Source: an uncultured Parabacteroides sp.
GTDB taxonomy: Bacteria > Bacteroidota > Bacteroidia > Bacteroidales > Tannerellaceae
NCBI RefSeq assembly: GCF_905196875.1
Contig: NZ_CAJJWO010000003.1
Location: forward strand, 1-64,000
DNA length: 64,000 nt
Direction: 5' to 3'
The notes beneath the pieces were generated by a model, which did not search any database, was not told the DNA's origin, and saw only the letters and a list, made by a program, of their open reading frames with translations. The translations under genes were made by a program, and so were the position numbers. Positions 52,738-62,428 of this stretch are shown here, one piece after another; position 1 is the first letter of the stretch, and each line of letters starts with the position of its first letter.

Positions 52738-55700
52738 ATGAGGAGATCTTTATTTATATTATTATTTATTTTTTGCTACCTGTCGGGATATAGTTTTTTT
52801 GAAAAGGATATCCGTATACTTACTATGCAGAACGGGCTGGCCGACAATACTGTTTCCTGTATCCATAAAGATAAAGATGGATTTATGTGGTTTGGTACGG
52901 ATAACGGGTTAAGCCGCTATGATGGAAAGAATATCAGGAATTTCGGTTTGGATGAACTGTATATGAAAGTAAGCCATATCCGTGAAACGGAGAATAACCA
53001 ACTCTGGCTGGTAGCCAACGGACAGATTTATTGCTTTGATCGGCGGATGGAGCAATATATTCCTGTCAGCCTGAACGAAAAATGTACCGGAGTTCAGGAC
53101 ATACTATTGCAAAAAAACAATTCTTTATGGGTCATATCAGATGAAACTCTTTATCTTATTTCCATTGATTACAGGAAGGATACGGATGAAAATATAACCA
53201 GGGTTGATCTTCGGGTAGAAATGGAGTTTACCGATTTGATCGGAAGTGGCACTAATTATACTGCGATGTGCCAGTCTCCGGAAGGTCTGATTTATATCGC
53301 AACAGACTGGGGAAATATAGTGACGTTCGACCCGGTCTCCTACCATGTGATAGATAAAGGTGATTTGCCGAAGGTTAATAAGGTGCATGTCCACAGGCTT
53401 TTATATGCAGACGGATATGTCTGGCTTTCAACCTGGGCTAACGGGGCGATCCGTTATAATCCGGAATCGGGAGTTTACGATCAATATACCTATAAGCCCG
53501 AAGATAAAGACAAGACATTGTCCCATTGGGATGTCTATCAAATGGTTCCTATGGGAAACGGTCGTTTATTGGCTGCCACCTGGAATGGATATACGATCCT
53601 TGTTCCTGAAAAAGAAGATTCTACACAGTATACAACAGAAGTGTATAACAATACGGCTTCACAGTTACACCGCAATCTGGAAACCCGTATGATCTCCGCG
53701 TATTATGATCCGGAAGGGATCATGTGGATCGGGACACAAGGAGGAGGTGTGTATGCTTCTGATCTGCGAAAACAGTTCTATCGACGTTTTCATCAGGAAA
53801 CACATAACGAAATATGCGGGATGGCAACAGATAAAAAGGATCGTATTTGGCTGGCTTCTTTCCATAAAGGAATATTGAAGAGCACGGAAGCATTCGATCC
53901 TCAGGGAAGACTTTCTTTTGAGCCAGTCTCTGTCGGAACAGGAAATACCGTATTGTGTGTAGCGACCGATAGGGACGGTGATCTGTGGTTTGGTAATAAT
54001 CAGTCCGAACTGATCTGGTATAATTCGGATAATGAGTCTTTTACGGTTTATCCTATCCGTATTCCCGGAAAGCCGGGCTGGACAGGCAGTGTCTGGTATA
54101 TATTATGTGATGGAGAGGATCGGTTATGGTTGGGAACAACAAATGGTTTACTTCTTTTTAATCCTGTGACCAAACTTTTTTCTTATTATCCTGTATCTCC
54201 GGGTACAATCCGGGTTATCGCAGAAGTTCCCGGTGAATGTTTATGGTTGGGTACGACTGACGGTTTGAAAAAGTTTATTTTTCAAAATGAGATGCTACGT
54301 TCCGGTTTTGAACAAGATGCTAATATTCCGGCGAAGGATGCCCGTTCTCTTTTCGCTTCGACAGATGGGAATTTGTATATAGGTTATGCGGATGGCTTCG
54401 GTGTCATGGAGATCGGAACCGACTCGATCGGGAGTTTCTATACGACGCATAACGGATTAAGTAATAACTTTATCGGTTGTATCAGTGAAGATTCACAAGG
54501 TCATTTATGGATCGGTTCCAATTCAAGTATCTGCCGGTACAGTAAACATCAGAAGTTGTTTTATAACTATTATATCTCAGGCAATAACCGATCTGTATTA
54601 CATTATAAGGATTTTCTGTTTTGGGGAAATAACAAGAATATAACCTATTTTCTGCCGGAAGAGGTTATGAACGATCAACCTGAACAGAATAAAGTAGTTA
54701 TCACTCAATTGGATGTCGATAACAAACCGGTTCTGATCGGACAAAAAATAAATGACCAGGTTATTCTGCAGGAAGGGATTCCTTACACGAACGAACTGAC
54801 ACTGAATGCTTCCAACAATAATTTCTCTTTGATGTTCAGTAACCTGACGTATTCGGAAGAGTTACAAAAATACAGCTACCGGCTTGCTCCCGGTCAGTCC
54901 GAATGGTTGGTAGCCGGTGAGGGCGAACGGATTTCTTATGCTAACTTGCCTGCCGGAGAATATCTTTTCGAGGTAAGGAGTATTTCCCCTGACGGTTCGA
55001 ACGGAGATACTACTTCGCTGACAATAAATATTCTGCCTTATTGGTATGAAACGATCTGGTTCCGTTTACTGGTATTTGCTTTTGCTGTCTTTATTGTATA
55101 TTACCTGATGCGCCGTGTCAAGAAGGAACAAATCCGACTAACTCAGGAAGAACGCCTGAAACATGAGCTCTTTGTTTCTAATCTGGAACGTGAGAAAGAG
55201 AAACAAATCAACCGTGAGCGGGAAAATTTCTTTACGAACGTATCGCACGAATTACGCACACCGTTAACGTTGATTCTTTCTCCTTTGCAGGAGTTGTTGC
55301 AGACCGAGCGTTTGTCTCAGACTTTACAGAACAAGCTGTCTCTGGTGTACAATAATGCCACTTCATTATCTACCCTGGTGAACCAACTATTGTATGTCCA
55401 GAAGATAGAGGCCGGCATGGTTCAGCTTCATTTGTCGAAAGTAGATATTGTAGCGCTCGTGAGGAAGGTGATGGCCTCCTTCCTGCAGATGGCAGAGATA
55501 AAAAGTACTGAGTATGTCCTGGACTCTGGTATCTCTTCTCTTACGCTTTGGATAGATGCCGGGAAGATAGAGTCGGCATTAAAGAATTTACTGTCGAATG
55601 CATTTAAGTATACTCTAAACGATGGAATAATAAGGGTTTCGCTGGAGGAGAAGGAGGTCGACGGGAAAATGTTCTGCTTGCTTTCCGTCTTGGATAATGG

Positions 55701-56766
55701 TCCCGGTATAGCGGAAGATTTGCAGGAACGTATCTTCGATTCGTTTATTACAGGTAAAAATGATCCCTCATTTTCTACCCGGATGGGGATCGGTTTACGT
55801 ATTGTAAAAAATACGATGGATCTTCATCATGGGCAGGTATTATTAGATAGTTCTCCGGGGAAAGGTTCGAGATTTACGCTTTACCTGCCGCTGGGTAAAG
55901 AACATTTCAGAGAGGACGAATATGAGTGGATTGAAGATATCCGGAAAACAAAAGAAGAAGAGCTTTTCTATACAACGCAGAAAGAAGAAAAAGATACAAA
56001 AGTTACTTCAGGAAAGAAGCTGTTGATCATAGAAGATAACGATGAGATCAGAAGTTATATTTATTCTTTGTTCTGTAAAGATTACCAGGTATTGGAAGCC
56101 CATGATGGAGAAGAAGGAATAAAAATTGCTACCGAAGAGATTCCGGACCTGATCATTTCAGATATTATGATGCCTGTAAAAGACGGCTTTGCCTGCATAC
56201 AGGAGATCAGGCTGCAGTTGGCGACAGCTCATATCCCGGTCATCATGCTTACGGCAAAGGCGGAAGAAGAAGATTTACTGAAGAGTACCCGGATTGGTGT
56301 GGACGATTATATCATGAAACCTTTCAACCCCGAAGTCCTCAAAGCGAAAGTGGAGAACCTGATCCGTCTGCGCGAGCAACTGAAGCGTATTTATACAAAG
56401 ACATTGATGTTGAAACATACGGAGGAGAGACCTGACGATGAAGAGGCCGCCGATCCTTTCATGCAACAGGTGATCGGTATTGTAGAAGCCAATCTGACTA
56501 ATCCCGACTTTAGTGCAAAGAGCCTGGCAAGCCTCCTGAACCTCAGCCAACCGACTTTATACAGGAAGATGAAGCAGCAAAGCAATTTGTCTATTATCGA
56601 AGTAATCCGAAGCATACGAATCAGTAAAGCCTCCTCACTGATCATGCAGAAGAAATACTCCGTCCAGGAGGTTGCCGAAATGGTGGGCTATAATGATATA
56701 ACGACCTTCCGTAAACATTTTACAAAGCAGTTTGGGGTGTCGCCGTCGCGGTATAATGCGTTATAG
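52738..56766 (+). CDS. Hybrid two-component system regulator of PUL 2
   Basis: A 1342-residue hybrid regulator. I start at ATG 52738 because a near-perfect Shine-Dalgarno AAGGAGG (52728-52734) precedes it and it yields the signal-like MRRSLFILLFIFCYLSGYSF; the longer frame adds an implausible 42-residue hydrophobic stretch. Reg_prop propeller blades (DKDGFMWFGTDNGLSRYDG) fill the sensor, followed by a Y_Y_Y domain, a helix (WFRLLVFAFAVFIVYYLM), HisKA with His837, an HATPase domain, a receiver with Asp1142 in ISDIMMP, and an AraC domain. It is divergent from susC of PUL 2, its probable target. Confidence 0.93.
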   Translation: MRRSLFILLFIFCYLSGYSFFEKDIRILTMQNGLADNTVSCIHKDKDGFMWFGTDNGLSRYDGKNIRNFGLDELYMKVSHIRETENNQLWLVANGQIYCFDRRMEQYIPVSLNEKCTGVQDILLQKNNSLWVISDETLYLISIDYRKDTDENITRVDLRVEMEFTDLIGSGTNYTAMCQSPEGLIYIATDWGNIVTFDPVSYHVIDKGDLPKVNKVHVHRLLYADGYVWLSTWANGAIRYNPESGVYDQYTYKPEDKDKTLSHWDVYQMVPMGNGRLLAATWNGYTILVPEKEDSTQYTTEVYNNTASQLHRNLETRMISAYYDPEGIMWIGTQGGGVYASDLRKQFYRRFHQETHNEICGMATDKKDRIWLASFHKGILKSTEAFDPQGRLSFEPVSVGTGNTVLCVATDRDGDLWFGNNQSELIWYNSDNESFTVYPIRIPGKPGWTGSVWYILCDGEDRLWLGTTNGLLLFNPVTKLFSYYPVSPGTIRVIAEVPGECLWLGTTDGLKKFIFQNEMLRSGFEQDANIPAKDARSLFASTDGNLYIGYADGFGVMEIGTDSIGSFYTTHNGLSNNFIGCISEDSQGHLWIGSNSSICRYSKHQKLFYNYYISGNNRSVLHYKDFLFWGNNKNITYFLPEEVMNDQPEQNKVVITQLDVDNKPVLIGQKINDQVILQEGIPYTNELTLNASNNNFSLMFSNLTYSEELQKYSYRLAPGQSEWLVAGEGERISYANLPAGEYLFEVRSISPDGSNGDTTSLTINILPYWYETIWFRLLVFAFAVFIVYYLMRRVKKEQIRLTQEERLKHELFVSNLEREKEKQINRERENFFTNVSHELRTPLTLILSPLQELLQTERLSQTLQNKLSLVYNNATSLSTLVNQLLYVQKIEAGMVQLHLSKVDIVALVRKVMASFLQMAEIKSTEYVLDSGISSLTLWIDAGKIESALKNLLSNAFKYTLNDGIIRVSLEEKEVDGKMFCLLSVLDNGPGIAEDLQERIFDSFITGKNDPSFSTRMGIGLRIVKNTMDLHHGQVLLDSSPGKGSRFTLYLPLGKEHFREDEYEWIEDIRKTKEEELFYTTQKEEKDTKVTSGKKLLIIEDNDEIRSYIYSLFCKDYQVLEAHDGEEGIKIATEEIPDLIISDIMMPVKDGFACIQEIRLQLATAHIPVIMLTAKAEEEDLLKSTRIGVDDYIMKPFNPEVLKAKVENLIRLREQLKRIYTKTLMLKHTEERPDDEEAADPFMQQVIGIVEANLTNPDFSAKSLASLLNLSQPTLYRKMKQQSNLSIIEVIRSIRISKASSLIMQKKYSVQEVAEMVGYNDITTFRKHFTKQFGVSPSRYNAL

Positions 56767-56861
56767 TCTCCATTACCTTTGAAATATAGCGGATTACCCG
56801 GTGGATGTTGCTGTTTACCCAGAATGTACTGCAGCTAGTAGCCGTTTTTCTTTTCATACCA

Positions 56862-56949
56862 CAACTGTAGTATGAAAGAAACTCATCTGTGGAACAAACG
56901 GAATCCAACTGTGGTATGAACGGAATACAGCTCTGGTAGGTATTAGGTG
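56862..56949. repeat. Degenerate tandem array, 22-bp period, about four units
   Basis: Units begin at 56862, 56884, 56906 and 56928 and share CAnCTGTGGTAT at the start and AACGGAAT at the end; the fourth is partial. A CATAC/GTATG inverted repeat spans 56855-56874. It lies about 30 bp upstream of the sigma factor promoter. Confidence 0.75.
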
Positions 56950-56979
56950 TTCAGAATGACATCGGATTTTATAATAAAT

Positions 56980-57011
56980 GTTGTTACTGGAAGAATAAAA
57001 GATTACATTTG
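56980..57011 (+). promoter_or_regulatory. Promoter of the PUL 3 ECF sigma gene
   Basis: GTTG (56980-56983), a 20-bp spacer and TACATTTG (57004-57011) match the Bacteroidetes -33/-7 pattern with one mismatch. The ATG follows 48 bp downstream. Confidence 0.6.
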
Positions 57012-57059
57012 CATAATGTTGATAGATGAAAAAGATCTTTCAGGAGGTTTGATTGGGAT

Positions 57060-57608
57060 ATGGGTAATATAAGTTTCAGTGATATATATACCAGTTATTA
57101 CAAACGATCGTTTTTGTTTGTGAAGTCCTATGTCAGAGATGATATGGTGGCGGAAGATATCGTATCCGAAGCTTTAATTAATTTATGGGAGACGAGCAAA
57201 AAGGAGGAGGTGGAACACCCTTTGTCTCTTCTGTTGGTGATGCTTAAAAATGGAGCATTAAACCATCTAAAACATTTGGACATAAGAAAAACAGCCTCTG
57301 AGTCAATATCTTCTAAAATGGATCGTGATTTGAATTACCGCATATCTACATTACAGGTATGCGATCCGGAAGAGATATTTTCTTTTGAAATCACTCGAAT
57401 AGTAGAGGAGACCTTACAATCATTACCCGAACAAACGCGCCGCGTCTTTGAAATGAGTCGATATGAATGTCGTTCGGTAAAGGAAATAGCAGAAGAACTT
57501 TCCATAAGCTCTAAAAGCGTGGAATATCATATAACTAAATCATTAAAAATTTTACGAATAGCCTTAAAAGAATATCTTCCATTTTTTTATTTCCTGTTTG
57601 TTTCCTAA
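57060..57608 (+). CDS. ECF RNA polymerase sigma factor (PUL 3)
   Basis: A 182-residue sigma factor of the Bacteroides-expansion type: region 2 (FSDIYTSYYKRSFLFVKSYVRDDMVAEDIVSEALINLWE), region 4 (LQSLPEQTRRVFEMSRYECRSVKEIAEELSISSKSVEYHITKSLKILRIAL). It is held by the FecR-like anti-sigma encoded 72 bp downstream and, when freed, would transcribe the susCD pair that follows. Confidence 0.93.
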   Translation: MGNISFSDIYTSYYKRSFLFVKSYVRDDMVAEDIVSEALINLWETSKKEEVEHPLSLLLVMLKNGALNHLKHLDIRKTASESISSKMDRDLNYRISTLQVCDPEEIFSFEITRIVEETLQSLPEQTRRVFEMSRYECRSVKEIAEELSISSKSVEYHITKSLKILRIALKEYLPFFYFLFVS

Positions 57609-57680
57609 AATAATTTCAAATCTGTTTAGGGATTTTTGTCTGTGTGTTGTCTATATTATTAGAAACGATAAAATAGAGAA

Positions 57681-58622
57681 ATGGATAAGGATCTATTGCA
57701 AAGATATGTAGAAGGCAACGTTACACCAGAGGAAGTGGAAACGGTTGTTGATTGGCTGGATGTCGATAATGATAATGTCAAGGAATATATGTCTTTACAT
57801 AAATTATATGATATTTCGGTTCTGAATCAATCTGCACAGCAACAAGAGAAAGTGAAAAAGTTACGTCCTTTTGTATTCCGTCGTATTATAATGGAAATCG
57901 GAAAAGTAGCCGCTGTTGCTTTGTTTATAGTGGGGATCGAATTTTTATTGAACAAGGAAGAGCATAAAAAGGAGCCCTCTTTATTTCAGACGTTATATGT
58001 CCCTTCTGGTCAACGGGCAGAACTGATTCTTCCGGATAGCACGAGAGTTTGGGTAAACGCACAGTCCCGAATAGTATATCCGGTTACTTTTCAAAAAAAT
58101 TATCGGCAGGTTGAGCTGGAGGGAGAAGCTTATTTTGATGTAAAACATAATGAAGCATCTCCTTTTATAGTAAAAACAGAGAAAGTGGATATAAAGGTTT
58201 TAGGCACCGAGTTTAATGTAACAGCCTATTCAAAAAATCCGGAACTTAAGATCGCATTGCTGAAAGGGCGTGTAGAGCTTGAATCACTGGAGTCTTCTTT
58301 AAAATATATGATGAAACCAGGTGAACAAATTCGATTTAAAGAAGGTAAATATATATCTTCCGATATAAATAATATGGATCATTTTAAATGGAAAGAAGGT
58401 CTTTTATGCTTTAATAATCAGCCTATATCAGAAATAATGGAAGAGTTGTGTCTGTATTACGATATTCATATAGATGTAGCTGATCTTCCATTCCTGAAAG
58501 AACGATACTCAGGGAAATTCCGTGTGAAAGATGGTGTTGAACATGTTTTAAAGGTATTACAATTGGAACATAGATTTATCTATGTGAAAGATAACGAATT
58601 AAATCAAATAACTATAAAATGA
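57681..58622 (+). CDS. FecR-family anti-sigma factor (PUL 3)
   Basis: A 313-residue transmembrane protein: a cytoplasmic sigma-binding part (about 1-70, YVEGNVTPEEVETVVDWLD), one helix (IGKVAAVALFIVGIEFLL, about 73-92), a FecR domain (VPSGQRAELILPDSTRVWVNAQSRIVYPVTF, GEAYFDVKHNEASPFIVKTEKVDIKVLGTEFNV) and a C-terminal DUF4974-like domain (FNNQPISEIMEELCLYYDIHI). It senses the STN domain of the SusC encoded next and releases the sigma factor on substrate binding, by analogy with FecIRA systems. Confidence 0.93.
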   Translation: MDKDLLQRYVEGNVTPEEVETVVDWLDVDNDNVKEYMSLHKLYDISVLNQSAQQQEKVKKLRPFVFRRIIMEIGKVAAVALFIVGIEFLLNKEEHKKEPSLFQTLYVPSGQRAELILPDSTRVWVNAQSRIVYPVTFQKNYRQVELEGEAYFDVKHNEASPFIVKTEKVDIKVLGTEFNVTAYSKNPELKIALLKGRVELESLESSLKYMMKPGEQIRFKEGKYISSDINNMDHFKWKEGLLCFNNQPISEIMEELCLYYDIHIDVADLPFLKERYSGKFRVKDGVEHVLKVLQLEHRFIYVKDNELNQITIK

Positions 58623-58662
58623 ATAGCCTATGATAAAGTAGCAGAAAGTATAATAAAGAAAA

Positions 58663-58712
58663 GCTGGATTATGCGTCAACATAATCCAGCATAAAATGTC
58701 AGCACGCTGACA
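58663..58712 (+). ncRNA. Two stem-loops in the susC leader (PUL 3)
   Basis: GCTGGATTATG (58663-58673) pairs perfectly with CATAATCCAGC (58680-58690) over a 6-nt loop; seven bases later TGTCAGC (58697-58703) pairs with GCTGACA (58706-58712). No T-run follows, so simple termination is unlikely. They lie 48-98 bp before the susC ATG and could be an attenuator, mRNA stabiliser or processing site. Confidence 0.5.
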
Positions 58713-58760
58713 ACCTTGGAATAATTAAATCAAGTACTAACATTTCAGTAATACAAAGTT

Positions 58761-61700
58761 ATGAAAAAAAAATGTACAGGGGAGGATTGTGCCCTGTTAT
58801 TAAGTGAATTTAAGCACATTATTAGAGTTATGAAGTTATCCTTAGTTTTTATACTATTGTGTATTTCAACAGTCTTCTCAGAGAATTTGAACTCTCAAAC
58901 TGCACGTGTTAGCATTGATGCTAATATGTTGCAGACGAAGGATGTTATTAAACAAATAGAAGAACAAACAGATTATCTTTTTGTGTACAATCATGAAAAG
59001 GTCGATCTGAGTGGAAAGGTCTCATTGAAAGCCTGGAATAAGACGGTAGCCGAGGTTTTGAACAAGATATTTAGTAATTCAGATATCGTTTATGCCATCG
59101 AAGGGAGTAATATCCTTCTGATGAAAAAAAGTTCATCTCTCCAACAAGTAACAAAAAGCGTTAAGGGTGTTATTAAGGACCTGTTTGGTGAACCTGTTAT
59201 CGGTGCGAATGTAATAGAGAAAGGGACAACGAACGGTACGGTAACAGACTTAAATGGACAGTATGTTCTTTCTCTTACAGGAAATAATGCCGTTTTACAA
59301 TTCTCCTTTATTGGCTACAAGCCACAGGAAGTTCCTGTGACAGACAAAACAACAATAAACGTTGTTTTGTCTGAAGATTCTGAGCAGTTAGAAGAGATTG
59401 TGGTAACGGGTTATGGCGGTATGCAAAAACGTGCAACGCTGACCACAGCTATATCGAAATTAGATAATAAAGCTTTGGAAAATGTTGCCGTTTCGAATGC
59501 TGCACAGGCTTTACAAGGGGGAGTGAGTGGTTTACGTGTCGTTAATACTTCCGGAAAACCGGGTGAGGCTCCGAATATAGTATTGCGTGGTGGTGCTACG
59601 ATAACTGGTGATCCTGCTTATAATCAGGCATTAGTGGTTGTAGATGGAGTCGTACGCTCTTTAAGTGATATAAATCCTGCCGATATAGAATCTGTACAGG
59701 TATTGAAAGATGCTGCATCGACTGCCATTTACGGAGCTCGTGCGAATAGTGGTGTTATACTGGTGACAACTAAAAGGGGTAAAGAAGGGAAAGCTACCGT
59801 TTCTTATAAATTTAAAGGAGGTATGAATTTTGCGCGTAAAGGATATGACTTTCTGAATGCGAAAGACTTCTTATATTACAACCGTTTAGGGAATAAATAT
59901 GCTAATGATGCAGGAGTATCCCGTACTTTACAGCAGGTGAACAATACTAACGGATATGGAACAAGTGCAGGTGATTTTTATTCTGTTCATTATCTGACTG
60001 ATGAGAATAAGCATCTTTTGAATGAAGGATGGCAACAAATGACAGACCCTTATGACGGAGAAGGTCAACTGATCTTTAAAGATTATGGTGGGATTATGAT
60101 GGATGCTGCTTTCAATGATCCTTCTTTTACACAGGACCATTATGTAAGTGTTACTGGAGGAAACGATAAATCAACATTCCTTACTTCTTTTGGTTATTAT
60201 GATGAACAAGGACAGGTAGTAGGGACTTCTTATCAACGGTTTACAGGGAATGTGAATGGCTCATATAAGGTTCGTGATAATATAAAAATCAATGCGGGAG
60301 CAACTTATTCATTTTCTAAAAAACCGAATATGTGGATCAGTGAAGCACAGTTGTTTTATCGTACAATGAGTTCCTGGCCAACTTATAATCCGTTTACTGA
60401 AGCTGGTGAACCTACATCAGGTATTGGTTCCTCCGATGGTAATCCTCTCTATTGGAAAGATAAACTGCAACGCCTCAATAATATAAGAAAAACGACTTTC
60501 AATATCGGAGGTTCCTGGGAAATAATTCCTGGTTTGACTTTGAATGAAAATAGTTCGATCTATTATATAGATAACGAGCAGGAAGATTTTGATAAGCAGT
60601 ATCAGACACAAAATAATTCCAATCCAAATAGTACCCGTGCTGCACGTGCTATGTATGAACGTCAGTTCCAACAGCAGCATAGTGCCACTCTTACCTATGC
60701 AAAAACATTTGCAGAAAAGCATCAGTTGGATGCAATGGTAGGGGGAGAATATTTTGATTACGACCGTTTCAAGATGGAAGAGAAAGGAAATAAAGCACCC
60801 AGTGATGATATACCGACATTGAATGCTTCCAGTGATAAGGTATCTGTTTATTCCTATAAGGATGGCTATCGGATGTTATCCGGATTTGCACGAGTGAATT
60901 ATAATTATGATTATCGATATCTGTTTTCTGTTGTTGCCCGTTATGATGGTATTTCTAAGTTAAGTGACAACCGTTGGGGCTTTTTCCCTGGAGTATCTGC
61001 CGGTTGGAATATGCATGAAGAAGCATTTTTTAAAGATTCAAAATTGGCAAATGTGGTTTCGAATCTGAAGCCCAGAGTTAGTTATGGTGTAAATGGAAAT
61101 GTTGCTGGCCTCGGTAATTATGAGGTTTATGGGGAATATAATACAATTAATAATTCATCGGGTATTCCTATTCCTTATGATGGAAAGGTTGGTTTCCTGA
61201 ATACTAAATTGGTGAATAATAATTTGCGTTGGGAAAAAAGTAATTCATTTGAAGTCGGTTTGGATGTCGGATTTTTCCAGAACCGGATCAATTTGATTAT
61301 GGATTACTACAACCGTACGACAAGTGATTTGCTAACCGATCTGAATTTGCCGGGTTATACCGGATTCGGTAGTATACGTACGAACTTAGGAAGTTTACGT
61401 AATCAAGGATTTGAAGTAGAGGCAAAGTTCAATATATTGACTGACCAGAAAGGGTTTAGTTGGGATTTATCAGCCAATGCTTCTTTCGTAAAGAATAAGA
61501 TTATTAAATTACCTTATAACGGAAATGAGAATAACCGTCAGGGAGGTATGGAGGTTTATGATCCTGCAACAGGCAAAAATGTCTGGGTGGGAGGATACCA
61601 GGAAGGCAAGACTTTAGGAGATGTATATGCATATAAACAAGAACGCATCTTTCGTGACTGGGATGATGTAAAAAATAATGCCGGTGATCGTTATGATGCA

Positions 61701-62390
61701 ATTGCAGAGCTTTACGGTCCCAATAAATGGGCACAGATGAGTGATAAGGAAAAAATCGGGAAGAAACCAATTGAACCAGGTGATGTTATGTGGGCCGATT
61801 TGAATGGGGATGGTGTTATTAATGAATTGGATCGTGTGAAGATTGGTAATGTGTTACCCAAATGGACCGGCGGTTTCTCAACAACTGTGTCTTATAAGGA
61901 TATTTCTTTATTTGCCCGTTTCGATTATTCGTTGGGACATATCTTGTATAATGACTTAAAAGCTCGTTCGTTGGGACAGTATCAGGGATCATTCAATATT
62001 ATTACGGATGTGAAAGATAGTTGGTCACCGGAAAATCCGAATTCAGATCTTCCGAAGTTCTACTATGCGGATCAGCTGGTTAAGAAGAATATAACGCGTT
62101 CTAATAATGCAAATCCTAATATTAATAATAATAACTCAAGTTTTTATGAAAAGGGTGATTATCTGGCGTTAAGAGAGATCACTCTGAGTTATCGCTTACC
62201 GAGGCGAATTATTGAAAAAGCAACGTTGAGTGATGCATCAATATATATTACCGGTCAGAACCTTTTCTACATAACCGGTTATGAAGGGATGTCTCCTGAA
62301 CCAGCCATCAAAAAGGATAATGCGGGTGTAGATGAGGGTAGATATCCTATGCCTCGTACAATCTTGCTGGGGGTATCAGTCTCATTTTGA
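58761..62390 (+). CDS. SusC-like TonB-dependent transporter with N-terminal STN signalling domain (PUL 3)
   Basis: A 1209-residue transporter. After an N-terminal hydrophobic segment (MKLSLVFILLCISTVFS, residues 24-40; the ATG at 58830 is an alternative start) comes a secretin/TonB short N-terminal (STN) domain (about 48-122, LQTKDVIKQIEEQTDYLFVYNHEKVDLSGKVSL), then a carboxypeptidase-regulatory-like domain (about 133-208), TonB box EEIVVTGYG (from 211), a plug and a barrel ending GVSVSF. The STN domain contacts the FecR-like anti-sigma encoded upstream. Its SusD partner starts 38 bp downstream. Confidence 0.95.
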   Translation: MKKKCTGEDCALLLSEFKHIIRVMKLSLVFILLCISTVFSENLNSQTARVSIDANMLQTKDVIKQIEEQTDYLFVYNHEKVDLSGKVSLKAWNKTVAEVLNKIFSNSDIVYAIEGSNILLMKKSSSLQQVTKSVKGVIKDLFGEPVIGANVIEKGTTNGTVTDLNGQYVLSLTGNNAVLQFSFIGYKPQEVPVTDKTTINVVLSEDSEQLEEIVVTGYGGMQKRATLTTAISKLDNKALENVAVSNAAQALQGGVSGLRVVNTSGKPGEAPNIVLRGGATITGDPAYNQALVVVDGVVRSLSDINPADIESVQVLKDAASTAIYGARANSGVILVTTKRGKEGKATVSYKFKGGMNFARKGYDFLNAKDFLYYNRLGNKYANDAGVSRTLQQVNNTNGYGTSAGDFYSVHYLTDENKHLLNEGWQQMTDPYDGEGQLIFKDYGGIMMDAAFNDPSFTQDHYVSVTGGNDKSTFLTSFGYYDEQGQVVGTSYQRFTGNVNGSYKVRDNIKINAGATYSFSKKPNMWISEAQLFYRTMSSWPTYNPFTEAGEPTSGIGSSDGNPLYWKDKLQRLNNIRKTTFNIGGSWEIIPGLTLNENSSIYYIDNEQEDFDKQYQTQNNSNPNSTRAARAMYERQFQQQHSATLTYAKTFAEKHQLDAMVGGEYFDYDRFKMEEKGNKAPSDDIPTLNASSDKVSVYSYKDGYRMLSGFARVNYNYDYRYLFSVVARYDGISKLSDNRWGFFPGVSAGWNMHEEAFFKDSKLANVVSNLKPRVSYGVNGNVAGLGNYEVYGEYNTINNSSGIPIPYDGKVGFLNTKLVNNNLRWEKSNSFEVGLDVGFFQNRINLIMDYYNRTTSDLLTDLNLPGYTGFGSIRTNLGSLRNQGFEVEAKFNILTDQKGFSWDLSANASFVKNKIIKLPYNGNENNRQGGMEVYDPATGKNVWVGGYQEGKTLGDVYAYKQERIFRDWDDVKNNAGDRYDAIAELYGPNKWAQMSDKEKIGKKPIEPGDVMWADLNGDGVINELDRVKIGNVLPKWTGGFSTTVSYKDISLFARFDYSLGHILYNDLKARSLGQYQGSFNIITDVKDSWSPENPNSDLPKFYYADQLVKKNITRSNNANPNINNNNSSFYEKGDYLALREITLSYRLPRRIIEKATLSDASIYITGQNLFYITGYEGMSPEPAIKKDNAGVDEGRYPMPRTILLGVSVSF

Positions 62391-62428
62391 TGTATGTTGA
62401 AATTGTATAATTATAAATAAAGACTCAG

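Larger units (their letters stand above)
56767..57059. other. Intergenic region between PUL 2 regulator and PUL 3 sigma factor
   Basis: No gene. It holds a 22-bp-period repeat array (56862-56949) and the promoter of the sigma factor (56980-57011). Confidence 0.6.
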
